Shown piece by piece: positions 1 to 5,252 of a stretch of 6,009 nucleotides of DNA. Made by a program: the position numbers and the translations under genes. Position 1 is the first letter of the stretch. Each line of letters begins with the position of its first letter. The DNA comes from Gammaproteobacteria bacterium (lineage in GTDB: Bacteria > Pseudomonadota > Gammaproteobacteria > UBA6429): assembly GCA_030635835.1 (NCBI GenBank), contig DAOVYB010000083.1:1-6009 (forward strand). The letters are read 5' to 3'. Below the pieces are notes generated by a model. That model did no database searches. It had not been told where the DNA came from and saw only the letters and a list, made by a program, of their open reading frames with translations.

Positions 1-568
1 AATAAGAGCTTCCAATTAGAAAGCCAATACCACCTGAGATATTTAAAATTTTTGCTAATGAACTGAATTTACCTTGAATAATCATATCAGGTAAGATGTG
101 TGGAAAAGAAATTGAGAATAAACCTATTATTATACTAGTTGAGATAAATAATATTATTAATAGATTTTGACGTTTGGCTGTAAGCCATGTTTCAGAAGAC
201 CATATAGCTGAGAATGTTAACCCACCTAGCATTGTTGCAACACTATGAAGCCAAACAAAAGATATGCCCGCATGAAGAACAGCGTGGAATCCATCTAGTA
301 GTCCCATAATAATCAAAGCACAAGCAACCCAGATATAGTGTCGAGGCAAATTATTATGACGAACCATTAATACCATCAGCGTGGCAATAAACAATGCGCT
401 TAAAGAACTAACGCTCTCTACTGCTGAATGGAATGGATAGTGAATCCAACGCCAGTCAGAAAAATTACTACTTAAAACAAACCCAAGAAACATAGGAAAT
501 ATGACACTAAACATCATACTTAACCATAAATACTGGGTTTTGTATAAAGTAGAATTTACTTTTATCAT
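1..568 (-). CDS. N-terminal membrane sensor region of a signalling protein, MASE3-like (partial, runs off left edge)
   Basis: An open frame of 189 codons starts at ATG 568-566 and has no stop before the window edge, so only the N-terminal part is present. It is almost entirely hydrophobic, with membrane segments at roughly residues 14-34, 49-68, 78-98, 106-125 and 135-153, and probably a sixth near 170-188. Two histidine-bearing motifs stand out: FHSAVE (H47, E51) and LLDGFHAVLHAG (D92, H95, H99). This spacing and the 'H...E' / 'D..H...G' pattern resemble the MASE3 membrane sensor domain, which is normally followed by PAS, histidine kinase or GGDEF output domains; the output here lies outside the window. 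CAGG, 7 nt before the ATG, is a moderate ribosome binding site. A weak promoter candidate lies upstream on the minus strand: TAGACC at 637-632, a 17-nt spacer, and TGTAAA at 614-609. The MASE3 assignment is from memory of the motif; a multi-pass membrane sensor is more certain than the exact family. Confidence 0.6.
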   Translation of the reverse strand, partial: MIKVNSTLYKTQYLWLSMMFSVIFPMFLGFVLSSNFSDWRWIHYPFHSAVESVSSLSALFIATLMVLMVRHNNLPRHYIWVACALIIMGLLDGFHAVLHAGISFVWLHSVATMLGGLTFSAIWSSETWLTAKRQNLLIILFISTSIIIGLFSISFPHILPDMIIQGKFSSLAKILNISGGIGFLIGSSY

Positions 569-589
569 TAAGATGCCTGGTTATCTCAA

Positions 590-632
590 CTGAATTTTCT
601 TCAGTCTATTTACAAAAAGCATGTACTTTTTG
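590..632. repeat. Two short inverted repeats upstream of the sensor gene
   Basis: CAAAAAG (613-619) and CTTTTTG (626-632) form a perfect 7-bp inverted repeat around a 6-nt loop. CTGAA (590-594) and TTCAG (600-604) form a second, 5-bp one. They lie between the stop of the acyltransferase gene at 677 and the start of the sensor gene at 568. The first could be a weak terminator for the acyltransferase or a dyad operator for the sensor; it has no G+C-rich stem and no clean T-run after it on the minus strand. Neither role is established. Confidence 0.3.
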
Positions 633-676
633 GTCTAAAGTTGGATAACAGTGGTGTTTTATAATAAATAGTATTA

Positions 677-1426
677 TTAATCAAAGTAACGTTTTTGCCA
701 TTCAAGAAATTTATTAAGTACAAAGTCTGAGTATTCTTTTTTATCTTTAAAGTCCTCAGGATTAATTGCATCATAAACATAATAGTTTGCTTTATTATTT
801 TGGCTGGTCATAAAATGCCAAAATTTATCAATTAAAATCTGTGGATCTCGCCATTCAAATCGATCTTGTGCTTCATAATGTAAAAATACCGGCAGGATTG
901 GAATACCTGTTCTAATGGAAATATCAAAAGCACCATATTGAAACGTTTCAAATATGCGACGGCCCTTGCATCCTCCTTCAGGAAATATGACAACATTTTC
1001 ACCCTGGTTTAGTTTTTCGATTATTTGATCAACAACCGCATTGCGTGATTCTTTATTATCGCGTTTAACAAACATTGTTCCGGCAGCTTCACTTATTTTT
1101 CCAAGTGGAAACCATTTTCTAACCCCCATCTTTGCAAGGGGATGAACATCAAATAATGCGGGAACGCCAATATCTTCAAAAGCAGAAGGATGATTTGCCA
1201 CTAAAATATATTGTTTTGGAAGTTCTTTTTTATTCTTCTGGTGAAGACGTAAGTCCACTCCAAGTGCACGAGTAAAAAAACGGCACCAGATATAAAATAA
1301 TTTTGAATAGAATGATTTAGTGAGTGTACGAGGTAACCAGGCTAAGGCATAAAGAAAAAGTGTGAAAATGCTGAGTTCAATCCAGCACCAGAGCAACCAC
1401 GCATTTCGTCCAATAAAATGTAACAT
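677..1426 (-). CDS. PlsC-family lysophospholipid (1-acylglycerol-3-phosphate-type) acyltransferase
   Basis: This 249-residue protein carries the four acyltransferase blocks in order. Block I is NHPSAFED (H79, E84, D85), block II is GTMFVKRD (116-123), block III is VIFPEGG (146-152), and block IV is IPILPVFL (175-182). An N-terminal hydrophobic stretch (about residues 10-32) would anchor it in the inner membrane. The family transfers a fatty acyl group from acyl-ACP or acyl-CoA to a lysophospholipid, classically the sn-2 position of lysophosphatidate. Block I is HX4E followed by D rather than the usual HX4D, and block III has PEGG where PEGT/PEGS is typical. The length is normal for PlsC, but I cannot say whether this is the cell's main PlsC or a side-branch acyltransferase such as a lipid-remodelling one, so no symbol is given. 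The start at ATG 1426-1424 has AAGGA upstream with a longish 12-nt spacer. A possible -10 (TATACT, minus strand 1467-1462) lies about 36 nt upstream, without a good -35. Confidence 0.85.
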   Translation of the reverse strand: MLHFIGRNAWLLWCWIELSIFTLFLYALAWLPRTLTKSFYSKLFYIWCRFFTRALGVDLRLHQKNKKELPKQYILVANHPSAFEDIGVPALFDVHPLAKMGVRKWFPLGKISEAAGTMFVKRDNKESRNAVVDQIIEKLNQGENVVIFPEGGCKGRRIFETFQYGAFDISIRTGIPILPVFLHYEAQDRFEWRDPQILIDKFWHFMTSQNNKANYYVYDAINPEDFKDKKEYSDFVLNKFLEWQKRYFD

Positions 1427-1570
1427 GACAGTTACTCATCCTTATTTGATTAACTCTACTAAGTATATCGGACAAATGTAGGCAAACTTAAGAAATTTTC
1501 TGTCATTGCGAGGAGGTACGACGAAGCAATCTCATGGATAATGTGTCTAACGGTGAGATTGCCACGTCAG

Positions 1571-1592
1571 TACTGAAAATATTTTTTCAGTA
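1571..1592. repeat. Perfect 9-bp stem-loop inside the split repeat
   Basis: TACTGAAAA (1571-1579) and TTTTCAGTA (1584-1592) pair perfectly around the loop TATT. It is the first of a series of hairpins in the segment separating pieces of the right arm. It lies downstream of metA, but neither strand shows a terminator-like T-run after the stem, so I do not call it a terminator. Confidence 0.6.
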
Positions 1593-1600
1593 TTTCCTCG

Positions 1601-1643
1601 GTAACTGCTCCTGCGTTACTCTCGACAATTGCTCCTGCATTGT
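1601..1643. repeat. Tandem pair of hairpins with identical loops and compensated stems
   Basis: Two units with a 24-bp period: GTAAC-TGCTCCTGC-GTTAC (1601-1619) and ACAAT-TGCTCCTGC-ATTGT (1625-1643). The 9-nt loops are identical. Three of the five stem pairs differ between the copies, and in all three both partners changed so that pairing is kept. Two further small hairpins follow: GCTCA/TGGGC around TCCG (1653-1666, one G-T pair) and CTGC/GCAG around GTCCGT (1676-1689). The pattern implies that the folded nucleic acid, RNA or single-stranded DNA, is what has been preserved. Confidence 0.65.
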
Positions 1644-1706
1644 TCTACCTTCGCTCATCCGTGGGCTCGTACCTCCTGCGTCCGTGCAGTCGTCGCAATG
1701 GCTGCT

Positions 1707-2774
1707 TTATTCCAAATTTAATGGATTCTTCGGATCTACTCCATCCTGAAAGGCTTTTTTCCGTTCGATATTAGTAACCTGATAAACTTTGCCAATCCAG
1801 TTATTCAGAATTGCTTCAGCCGTATCGTGCCATGTGTTATCAAGTTTGCTACTGATCAATTCTTCAGGAAATTCAGGTAGTTCACTTTTATTTTGTTTTG
1901 CTTCGATAACCTCAGTCTTATATTCATTTAATACCGCTTGTGCCTGTAATGAGAAATAATTTTCTGGAAAGGGTGGGTAATCATCGCGTTCATTATTAAT
2001 AAAATGTTTAACTTCACGTTTATATTCTTTTAATAAACTAATAATGTCATATTCAGGATGTCCCTGAAAAAAGACTAAGCGAAATTGATCTTCACTTACT
2101 GCGAGATGCACATCCGCCTCTTTACTTCCTGCTAAAATATGCAAGCCTGAGTCTTCAAATTGAGAGTGGTTAACTTGGTTATAACGAGAATGGGGCACAT
2201 CAAAACGAGTGTTAACACCATTAACTAATGGATGACTACGATTGGTTACATGGTGTGAGTAAACACCCCAGCGTTTAAATCCTAGTGGACGTCTTTTTTG
2301 CTGATAGCGAAATTCCAGCACAGCATGGGTCGCTAAACAGGAACAAAGTGTTGATGTAACATTTTCGTAGGCCCAGTCAATTACTTCAATTAGAGGTTGC
2401 CAAAAAGGTTCTTCTGAAAGTTCAGAGCCAGCAACATGAGCTCCAGTAATAATGAGTGCATCAAGCCCTTGTTCTTTGATTTGTTCAAAGGACTCATAGA
2501 ACTCTTCGACATGCGCACGACCTTTATCACCGCGTGGTAATTCACTCAGGGTAAAAGGGTGCATGTAAAATTGTGCGATAGAATTACTTTCACCGACTAA
2601 ACGGAAAAACTGACGCTCGGTTGCCGCCAGGGCGGCATCAGGCATCATATTGAGTAAGCCGATATGTAGTTCACGAATATCTTGTTTAACCGCATTGTCT
2701 CGGTTTAAAACCATTTCGCCTTCTTGTTTAAGGCGTTCAAATGTCGGTAATGATGAATTAGCAACCAGTGGCAT
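1707..2774 (-). CDS. metA: Homoserine O-acyltransferase (MetA family; probably O-succinyltransferase)
   Basis: The enzyme activates homoserine by O-acylation, the first committed step of methionine synthesis in the cytoplasm. The 355-residue product from ATG 2774-2772 lines up with E. coli MetA with a constant offset of four. The catalytic nucleophile is C146 in TSTLCSC (E. coli C142), with H239 and E241 in QGHPEYD (E. coli H235, E237). Other shared blocks are LNMMPDAALAATERQFFRL (42-60), LIITGA (107-112), WGVYSHH (169-175) and VPHSRY (193-198). The position that governs acyl-CoA choice in this family (E. coli G111; Glu in acetyl-CoA users) is Ala115 here, which favours succinyl-CoA by inference. 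The C-terminus is longer than in E. coli: residues about 275-312 form a charged insertion. The frame stays open upstream to a TTG at 2831, adding 19 residues, but that stretch overlaps a palindromic repeat and the family starts at MPLV, so the ATG is chosen. No MetJ box or SAM riboswitch was seen. The ATPase gene lies upstream on the same strand. Confidence 0.93.
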   Translation of the reverse strand: MPLVANSSLPTFERLKQEGEMVLNRDNAVKQDIRELHIGLLNMMPDAALAATERQFFRLVGESNSIAQFYMHPFTLSELPRGDKGRAHVEEFYESFEQIKEQGLDALIITGAHVAGSELSEEPFWQPLIEVIDWAYENVTSTLCSCLATHAVLEFRYQQKRRPLGFKRWGVYSHHVTNRSHPLVNGVNTRFDVPHSRYNQVNHSQFEDSGLHILAGSKEADVHLAVSEDQFRLVFFQGHPEYDIISLLKEYKREVKHFINNERDDYPPFPENYFSLQAQAVLNEYKTEVIEAKQNKSELPEFPEELISSKLDNTWHDTAEAILNNWIGKVYQVTNIERKKAFQDGVDPKNPLNLE

Positions 2775-2781
2775 ATTTTTT

Positions 2782-2785
2782 TCCG
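2782..2785 (-). promoter_or_regulatory. Ribosome binding site supporting the ATG start of metA
   Basis: CGGA on the minus strand, with an A-rich 7-nt spacer before ATG 2774. It supports translation from this codon rather than from the upstream TTG at 2831. Confidence 0.45.
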
Positions 2786-2810
2786 TTATAAATACTTGTT
2801 TTTTTAAACA

Positions 2811-2848
2811 GTAGGTTGGGTTAAGGAGCAACGCGACGAACCCAACAG
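2811..2848. repeat. Short palindromic intergenic repeat (GTTGGGTT...AACCCAAC)
   Basis: GTTGGGTT (2815-2822) and AACCCAAC (2839-2846) form a perfect 8-bp inverted repeat around a 16-nt loop, within the phrase GTAGGTTGGGTTAAGG...GAACCCAACAG. I recall very similar 'GTAGGTTGGGTT...AACCCAACA' palindromes as dispersed repeats in many bacterial genomes. It sits in the 84-bp gap between the ATPase gene and metA. On the minus strand the stem is followed by an A-rich rather than T-rich tract, so it does not look like a classical terminator; it could still modulate or protect a shared transcript. Confidence 0.65.
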
Positions 2849-2858
2849 AATAATTGCC

Positions 2859-3704
2859 TTAACTTTGTCTTTCAATGGCTTTCTCAATTAACACCATGAG
2901 TTCATCTTTGTTAGTTACCTTCGATAATTCATCAGTGGTAATGGTATAACCATATTTTTCTGCAATCGCATCATAACGCGGGATGCGAGAGTAGAATAAC
3001 TTTGGAAAAATCCAACGAACAAATTCATCGGGATCAATCATTGCAATATATTCGATACTATTTTCTTTCATATAAATCGCAAGCTGCTCATCAAGAAAGG
3101 CTTCGCGATAATATAAGGGCTTAGGATCAAACTCTGCACGTTGAATCAATGATTTTTCATTTTTCTTGGTGGCTTTAATGTAAAGAATTAAAGTGTGTTC
3201 CGCAAGAACTTCAAGCGTTTCTTCATCATCGAGTTCACAAACACTACCACCAGCATCATTTATGAAATGTTTATAATCATAAAGTTCCTGTGCTTTTTTA
3301 ATAAATGATGGCACATCACGCATAGTTGCAATTTCTGCTTGACGATGCAGTTCCTGGCGACGTTTAAATTCATCTAATTGCAAACCACCTTTTTCTGGAT
3401 CACCCAGTTTGCCAAGAAAGCTGGATACTGGTTGAAGATTATTGACGCTAATATTGTTTAGTATATGAATAGAATCCAAGCGCAGTAAATCTCGCAAGAA
3501 AGGTACTTGCATAGCCTGTTTTTTTATATTGTCCAGAATAGGTTCATCAAGGTAATGAGTACCAATGCGATAGTCACCTGAAAAATGAAACCACTCATCT
3601 GTTGGAAGCATATTTGATAGGCGGGTTTTACCCACTCCTGACATTCCCAGCAGGGTGATGCTTTTATGTTGCCAATTTTTGAATTCTTCTACACTGAGCT
3701 TCAC
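2859..3704 (-). CDS. P-loop ATPase/kinase-like protein of unknown function
   Basis: I do not recognise a named family. The 281-residue protein opens with a clear Walker A loop, GMSGVGKT (G20 to T27), directly after a beta strand (SITLLG), as in small kinases and AAA-type NTPases. HFSGDYRIGTHYL (40-52) follows. A conserved-looking block HFINDAGGSVCEL (146-158) and a hydrophobic strand TLILYIKA (171-178) are candidates for the Walker B/base-sensing region, though no textbook hhhhDE motif is present. The middle (about 112-145) is charged and helical; the C-terminus is Lys/Glu rich. There is no signal peptide or membrane segment, so it is probably cytosolic. The size and N-terminal loop resemble nucleotide, shikimate or adenylylsulfate-type kinases, but substrate motifs of those enzymes are not evident. 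The start is GTG at 3704-3702, supported by AAGGA with a 7-nt spacer. metA follows on the same strand and purT is divergent. Confidence 0.8.
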   Translation of the reverse strand: MKLSVEEFKNWQHKSITLLGMSGVGKTRLSNMLPTDEWFHFSGDYRIGTHYLDEPILDNIKKQAMQVPFLRDLLRLDSIHILNNISVNNLQPVSSFLGKLGDPEKGGLQLDEFKRRQELHRQAEIATMRDVPSFIKKAQELYDYKHFINDAGGSVCELDDEETLEVLAEHTLILYIKATKKNEKSLIQRAEFDPKPLYYREAFLDEQLAIYMKENSIEYIAMIDPDEFVRWIFPKLFYSRIPRYDAIAEKYGYTITTDELSKVTNKDELMVLIEKAIERQS

Positions 3705-3710
3705 GTGATA

Positions 3711-3716
3711 ATCCTT
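3711..3716 (-). promoter_or_regulatory. Ribosome binding site for the GTG start of the P-loop ATPase gene
   Basis: AAGGAT on the minus strand (3716-3711), separated by 6 nt from the GTG at 3704. Its good match and spacing decide the start, since no ATG is available nearby in this frame. A TATAGT (minus strand 3725-3720) immediately upstream could be a -10, but it would leave a very short leader and has no convincing -35. Confidence 0.6.
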
Positions 3717-3783
3717 GTAACTATACGATTTTTATCTATTGTAAGGCAGTTTTAACTGTTTGTCCGCTATATAAGAAGAAGTA

Positions 3784-3980
3784 ATAGCCACGAAGGGCAC
3801 GAAGAACACCAAGATAATCTTACAGACATAAAAAAATGTAGCACGGATGCAGCGAAGCGAAATCCGGGATAACATGACACTGCTACCCCGGATTTCGCTT
3901 CATTGCATCCGTGCTACAAAAAAACATGTGCCCAGTGTTTAAATCTTTTTCTTGGTGTTCTTCGTGCCCTTCGTGGCTAT
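3784..3980. repeat. Outer 31-bp perfect inverted repeat of a nested MITE-like element
   Basis: Positions 3784-3814 and 3950-3980 are exact reverse complements over 31 bp (left arm begins ATAGCCACGAAGGGCACG; right arm ends CCCTTCGTGGCTAT). Within each arm there is a 9-bp period: CCACGAAGG, GCACGAAGA, ACACCAAGA. I recall 'CCACGAAGGACACGAAG' phrases as dispersed repeats in proteobacteria. The structure fills the centre of the 339-bp divergent region between the ATPase gene and purT and contains a second inverted repeat in its loop. No transposase or other ORF is inside, so if mobile it depends on enzymes encoded elsewhere. The rest of the divergent region (3705-3783 and 3981-4043) holds only leader and promoter sequence. 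Confidence 0.85.
3837..3918. repeat. Inner 32-bp inverted repeat, A-tract flanked, inside the outer palindrome
   Basis: Positions 3837-3868 (starts TGTAGCACGGATGCAGCG, ends ATCCGGG) and 3887-3918 (starts CCCGGATTTCG, ends CCGTGCTACA) are reverse complements at 30 of 32 positions; the two exceptions are one G-T and one C-A pair (3852/3903, 3853/3902). The loop is 18 nt. A run of seven A precedes it (3830-3836) and six further A follow it (3919-3924), which could be a target-site duplication. The 'GTAGCACGGATG...GAAATCCGGG' phrase resembles a dispersed repeat I recall from gammaproteobacterial genomes. Confidence 0.8.
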
Positions 3981-3986
3981 ATTTTC

Positions 3987-4015
3987 TGGACTCAAATTAG
4001 ATGCGGACATATTAT
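3987..4015 (+). promoter_or_regulatory. Candidate sigma-70 promoter of purT
   Basis: TGGACT (3987-3992, 4 of 6 to TTGACA), a 17-nt spacer, and TATTAT (4010-4015, 5 of 6 to TATAAT). Transcription would start near 4022, giving a leader of about 22 nt. It begins 7 bp after the right arm of the outer inverted repeat. The purT ribosome site is AGG (4033-4035) with an 8-nt spacer. No clear PurR operator was seen. Confidence 0.45.
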
Positions 4016-4043
4016 ATAAGCAAATTTTAGATAGGCGAATAAA

Positions 4044-5243
4044 ATGAAAATAGGTACACCACTCACGGCAAATGCAAAACGTGTCATGTTATTAGGCTCA
4101 GGTGAGCTAGGCAAAGAAGTGATTATTGCGCTACAACGCTTAGGGGTAGAAGTGATTGCGGTAGATCGTTATGCCAATGCACCAGGACATCAGGTTGCTC
4201 ATCGTGCTTATACGATTAACATGGCTGATGGCGATGCATTGATTGAATTAGTGAAAAAAGAAAAGCCGGATTTAATTGTGCCTGAAATTGAAGCGCTTGA
4301 TACTGGTATGCTGGCGCAAATAGAAAAACAAGGTTTAGCTGAAGTTATTCCTAAAGCACGTGCGACTCAACTTACAATGAATAGAGAAGGTATTCGTTGT
4401 CTGGCTGCAGAAGAATTAAGCATACCCACATCAAAATATGCTTTTGCAGAAAGTATGGATGAAATAAAACAAGCTATTGAAAGCGGAGTAGGTTATCCCT
4501 GTATTGTAAAACCAGTGATGTCATCTTCAGGTAAAGGTCAGTCAACAATAAAAGCAGAAGCTGATATTAAAACTGCCTGGGACTATGCCAAGAGCGGTGG
4601 GCGTGTTGATCGTGGCCGCGTGATTGTTGAAGAAATGATTAAGTTTGATTATGAGATCACCTTGTTAACGGTTCGTGCATTAAATGAACAAGGCGAAATT
4701 GAAACTCATTTTTGTGAACCCATAGGGCATATTCAGGTAGGGGGAGATTACGTTGAAAGCTGGCAACCACAAGCCATGAGTGAAGTAGCAAAACGAAAAT
4801 CACAAGATATTGCTAAAACGGTAACCAGTAATTTAGGTGGTCGCGGTTTATTTGGTGTTGAGTTATTTATTAAAGGGGATGATGTCTGGTTTAATGAAGT
4901 GAGTCCACGTCCGCATGATACTGGTATGGCAACCATGGCCACACAATATCAAAATGAATTTGAATTGCATGCGCGCGCAATTTTAGGTTTACCTGTATCA
5001 ACAGCTTTACGTGAGCCTGGTGCAAGTGCGGTGATTTATGGACAAATGGATGAGAAAGGTATTGTTTTTGAAGGAATAGAAAAAGCATTAGCTGTACCGC
5101 AAACAGATATTCGTTTATTTGGTAAGCCTGAAGCATTTAAAAAACGCCGCATGGGGGTTGCATTAGCTTATGGAAATGATGTTGATGACGCTCGTAAACG
5201 AGCAAAAGAAGCAGCAAGTAAAATAAAAACAGTAAAAGAATAA
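4044..5243 (+). CDS. purT: Formate-dependent phosphoribosylglycinamide formyltransferase (GAR transformylase 2)
   Basis: PurT makes formyl-GAR from GAR, formate and ATP, the third step of purine synthesis, without folate; it is a cytosolic ATP-grasp enzyme. The 399-residue product follows E. coli PurT (392 aa) end to end. The N-terminal GAR-binding fold has [10 protein letters not shown] (16-25) and [15 protein letters not shown] (40-54), with PEIEAL at 80-85 in the formate/GAR site. The ATP-grasp core has TMNREGIR (111-118) and [17 protein letters not shown] (151-167). The metal ligands are E273 in GLFGVELF and E285 in [13 protein letters not shown]. The C-terminal domain holds [19 protein letters not shown] (357-375). 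Most of the extra length is a small insertion at 213-221 (NEQGEIETH) and a slightly longer C-terminus. All key residues are intact. It stands alone rather than in a purine operon, divergent from the ATPase gene behind the nested repeat, and ends 9 bp from the stop of the convergent kinase gene. Confidence 0.97.
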   Translation: MKIGTPLTANAKRVMLLGSGELGKEVIIALQRLGVEVIAVDRYANAPGHQVAHRAYTINMADGDALIELVKKEKPDLIVPEIEALDTGMLAQIEKQGLAEVIPKARATQLTMNREGIRCLAAEELSIPTSKYAFAESMDEIKQAIESGVGYPCIVKPVMSSSGKGQSTIKAEADIKTAWDYAKSGGRVDRGRVIVEEMIKFDYEITLLTVRALNEQGEIETHFCEPIGHIQVGGDYVESWQPQAMSEVAKRKSQDIAKTVTSNLGGRGLFGVELFIKGDDVWFNEVSPRPHDTGMATMATQYQNEFELHARAILGLPVSTALREPGASAVIYGQMDEKGIVFEGIEKALAVPQTDIRLFGKPEAFKKRRMGVALAYGNDVDDARKRAKEAASKIKTVKE

Positions 5244-5252
5244 TGAGATTTA

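Larger units (their letters stand above)
1501..1700. repeat. REP-like palindromic element with a split right arm and an internal hairpin array
   Basis: The left arm (1501-1533) begins TGTCATTGCGAGGAGG and ends in GACGAAGCAATCTC. Its reverse complement is found on the right in three separated pieces. GAGATTGCCACGTC (1555-1568) matches 12 of 14 positions of 1520-1533. CGTACCTCCT (1668-1677) is a perfect complement of 1511-1520. CGCAATG (1694-1700) complements 1504-1510. Between the pieces lie 99 bp (1569-1667) and 16 bp (1678-1693) of additional sequence, much of it small hairpins. The left arm resembles a dispersed repeat ('CATTGCGAG...GAAGCAATC') that I recall from many proteobacterial genomes. 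The element fills most of the 280-bp gap between metA and the acyltransferase gene and ends 6 bp from the metA stop codon. It contains no credible gene. Confidence 0.75.

Noticed and set aside
1571..1592. Intrinsic terminator of metA
   Set aside because: The stem is perfect but AT-rich, more than 100 bp from the stop codon, and lacks a T-run after it on the minus strand.
1534..1749. Plus-strand open frame of 71 codons with a repeated Asn-Cys-Ser-Cys pattern
   Set aside because: It is translated from the hairpin repeat and runs into the metA 3' end; the cysteine pattern simply reflects the repeated loop TGCTCCTGC, and no ribosome site precedes it.
2775..2831. N-terminal extension of MetA from a TTG at 2831
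   Set aside because: The 19 extra residues overlap the palindromic repeat, are absent from the family, and the ATG at 2774 has its own ribosome site.
3784..3980. CRISPR array or integron-type attachment site
   Set aside because: There are only paired inverted arms, no regularly spaced direct repeats with unique spacers, no cas or integrase gene, and no recognisable attC core sites.
4748..5136. Minus-strand open frames of 64 and 81 codons
   Set aside because: They lie fully antisense within purT, have no family resemblance, and are shadows of a well-conserved gene.
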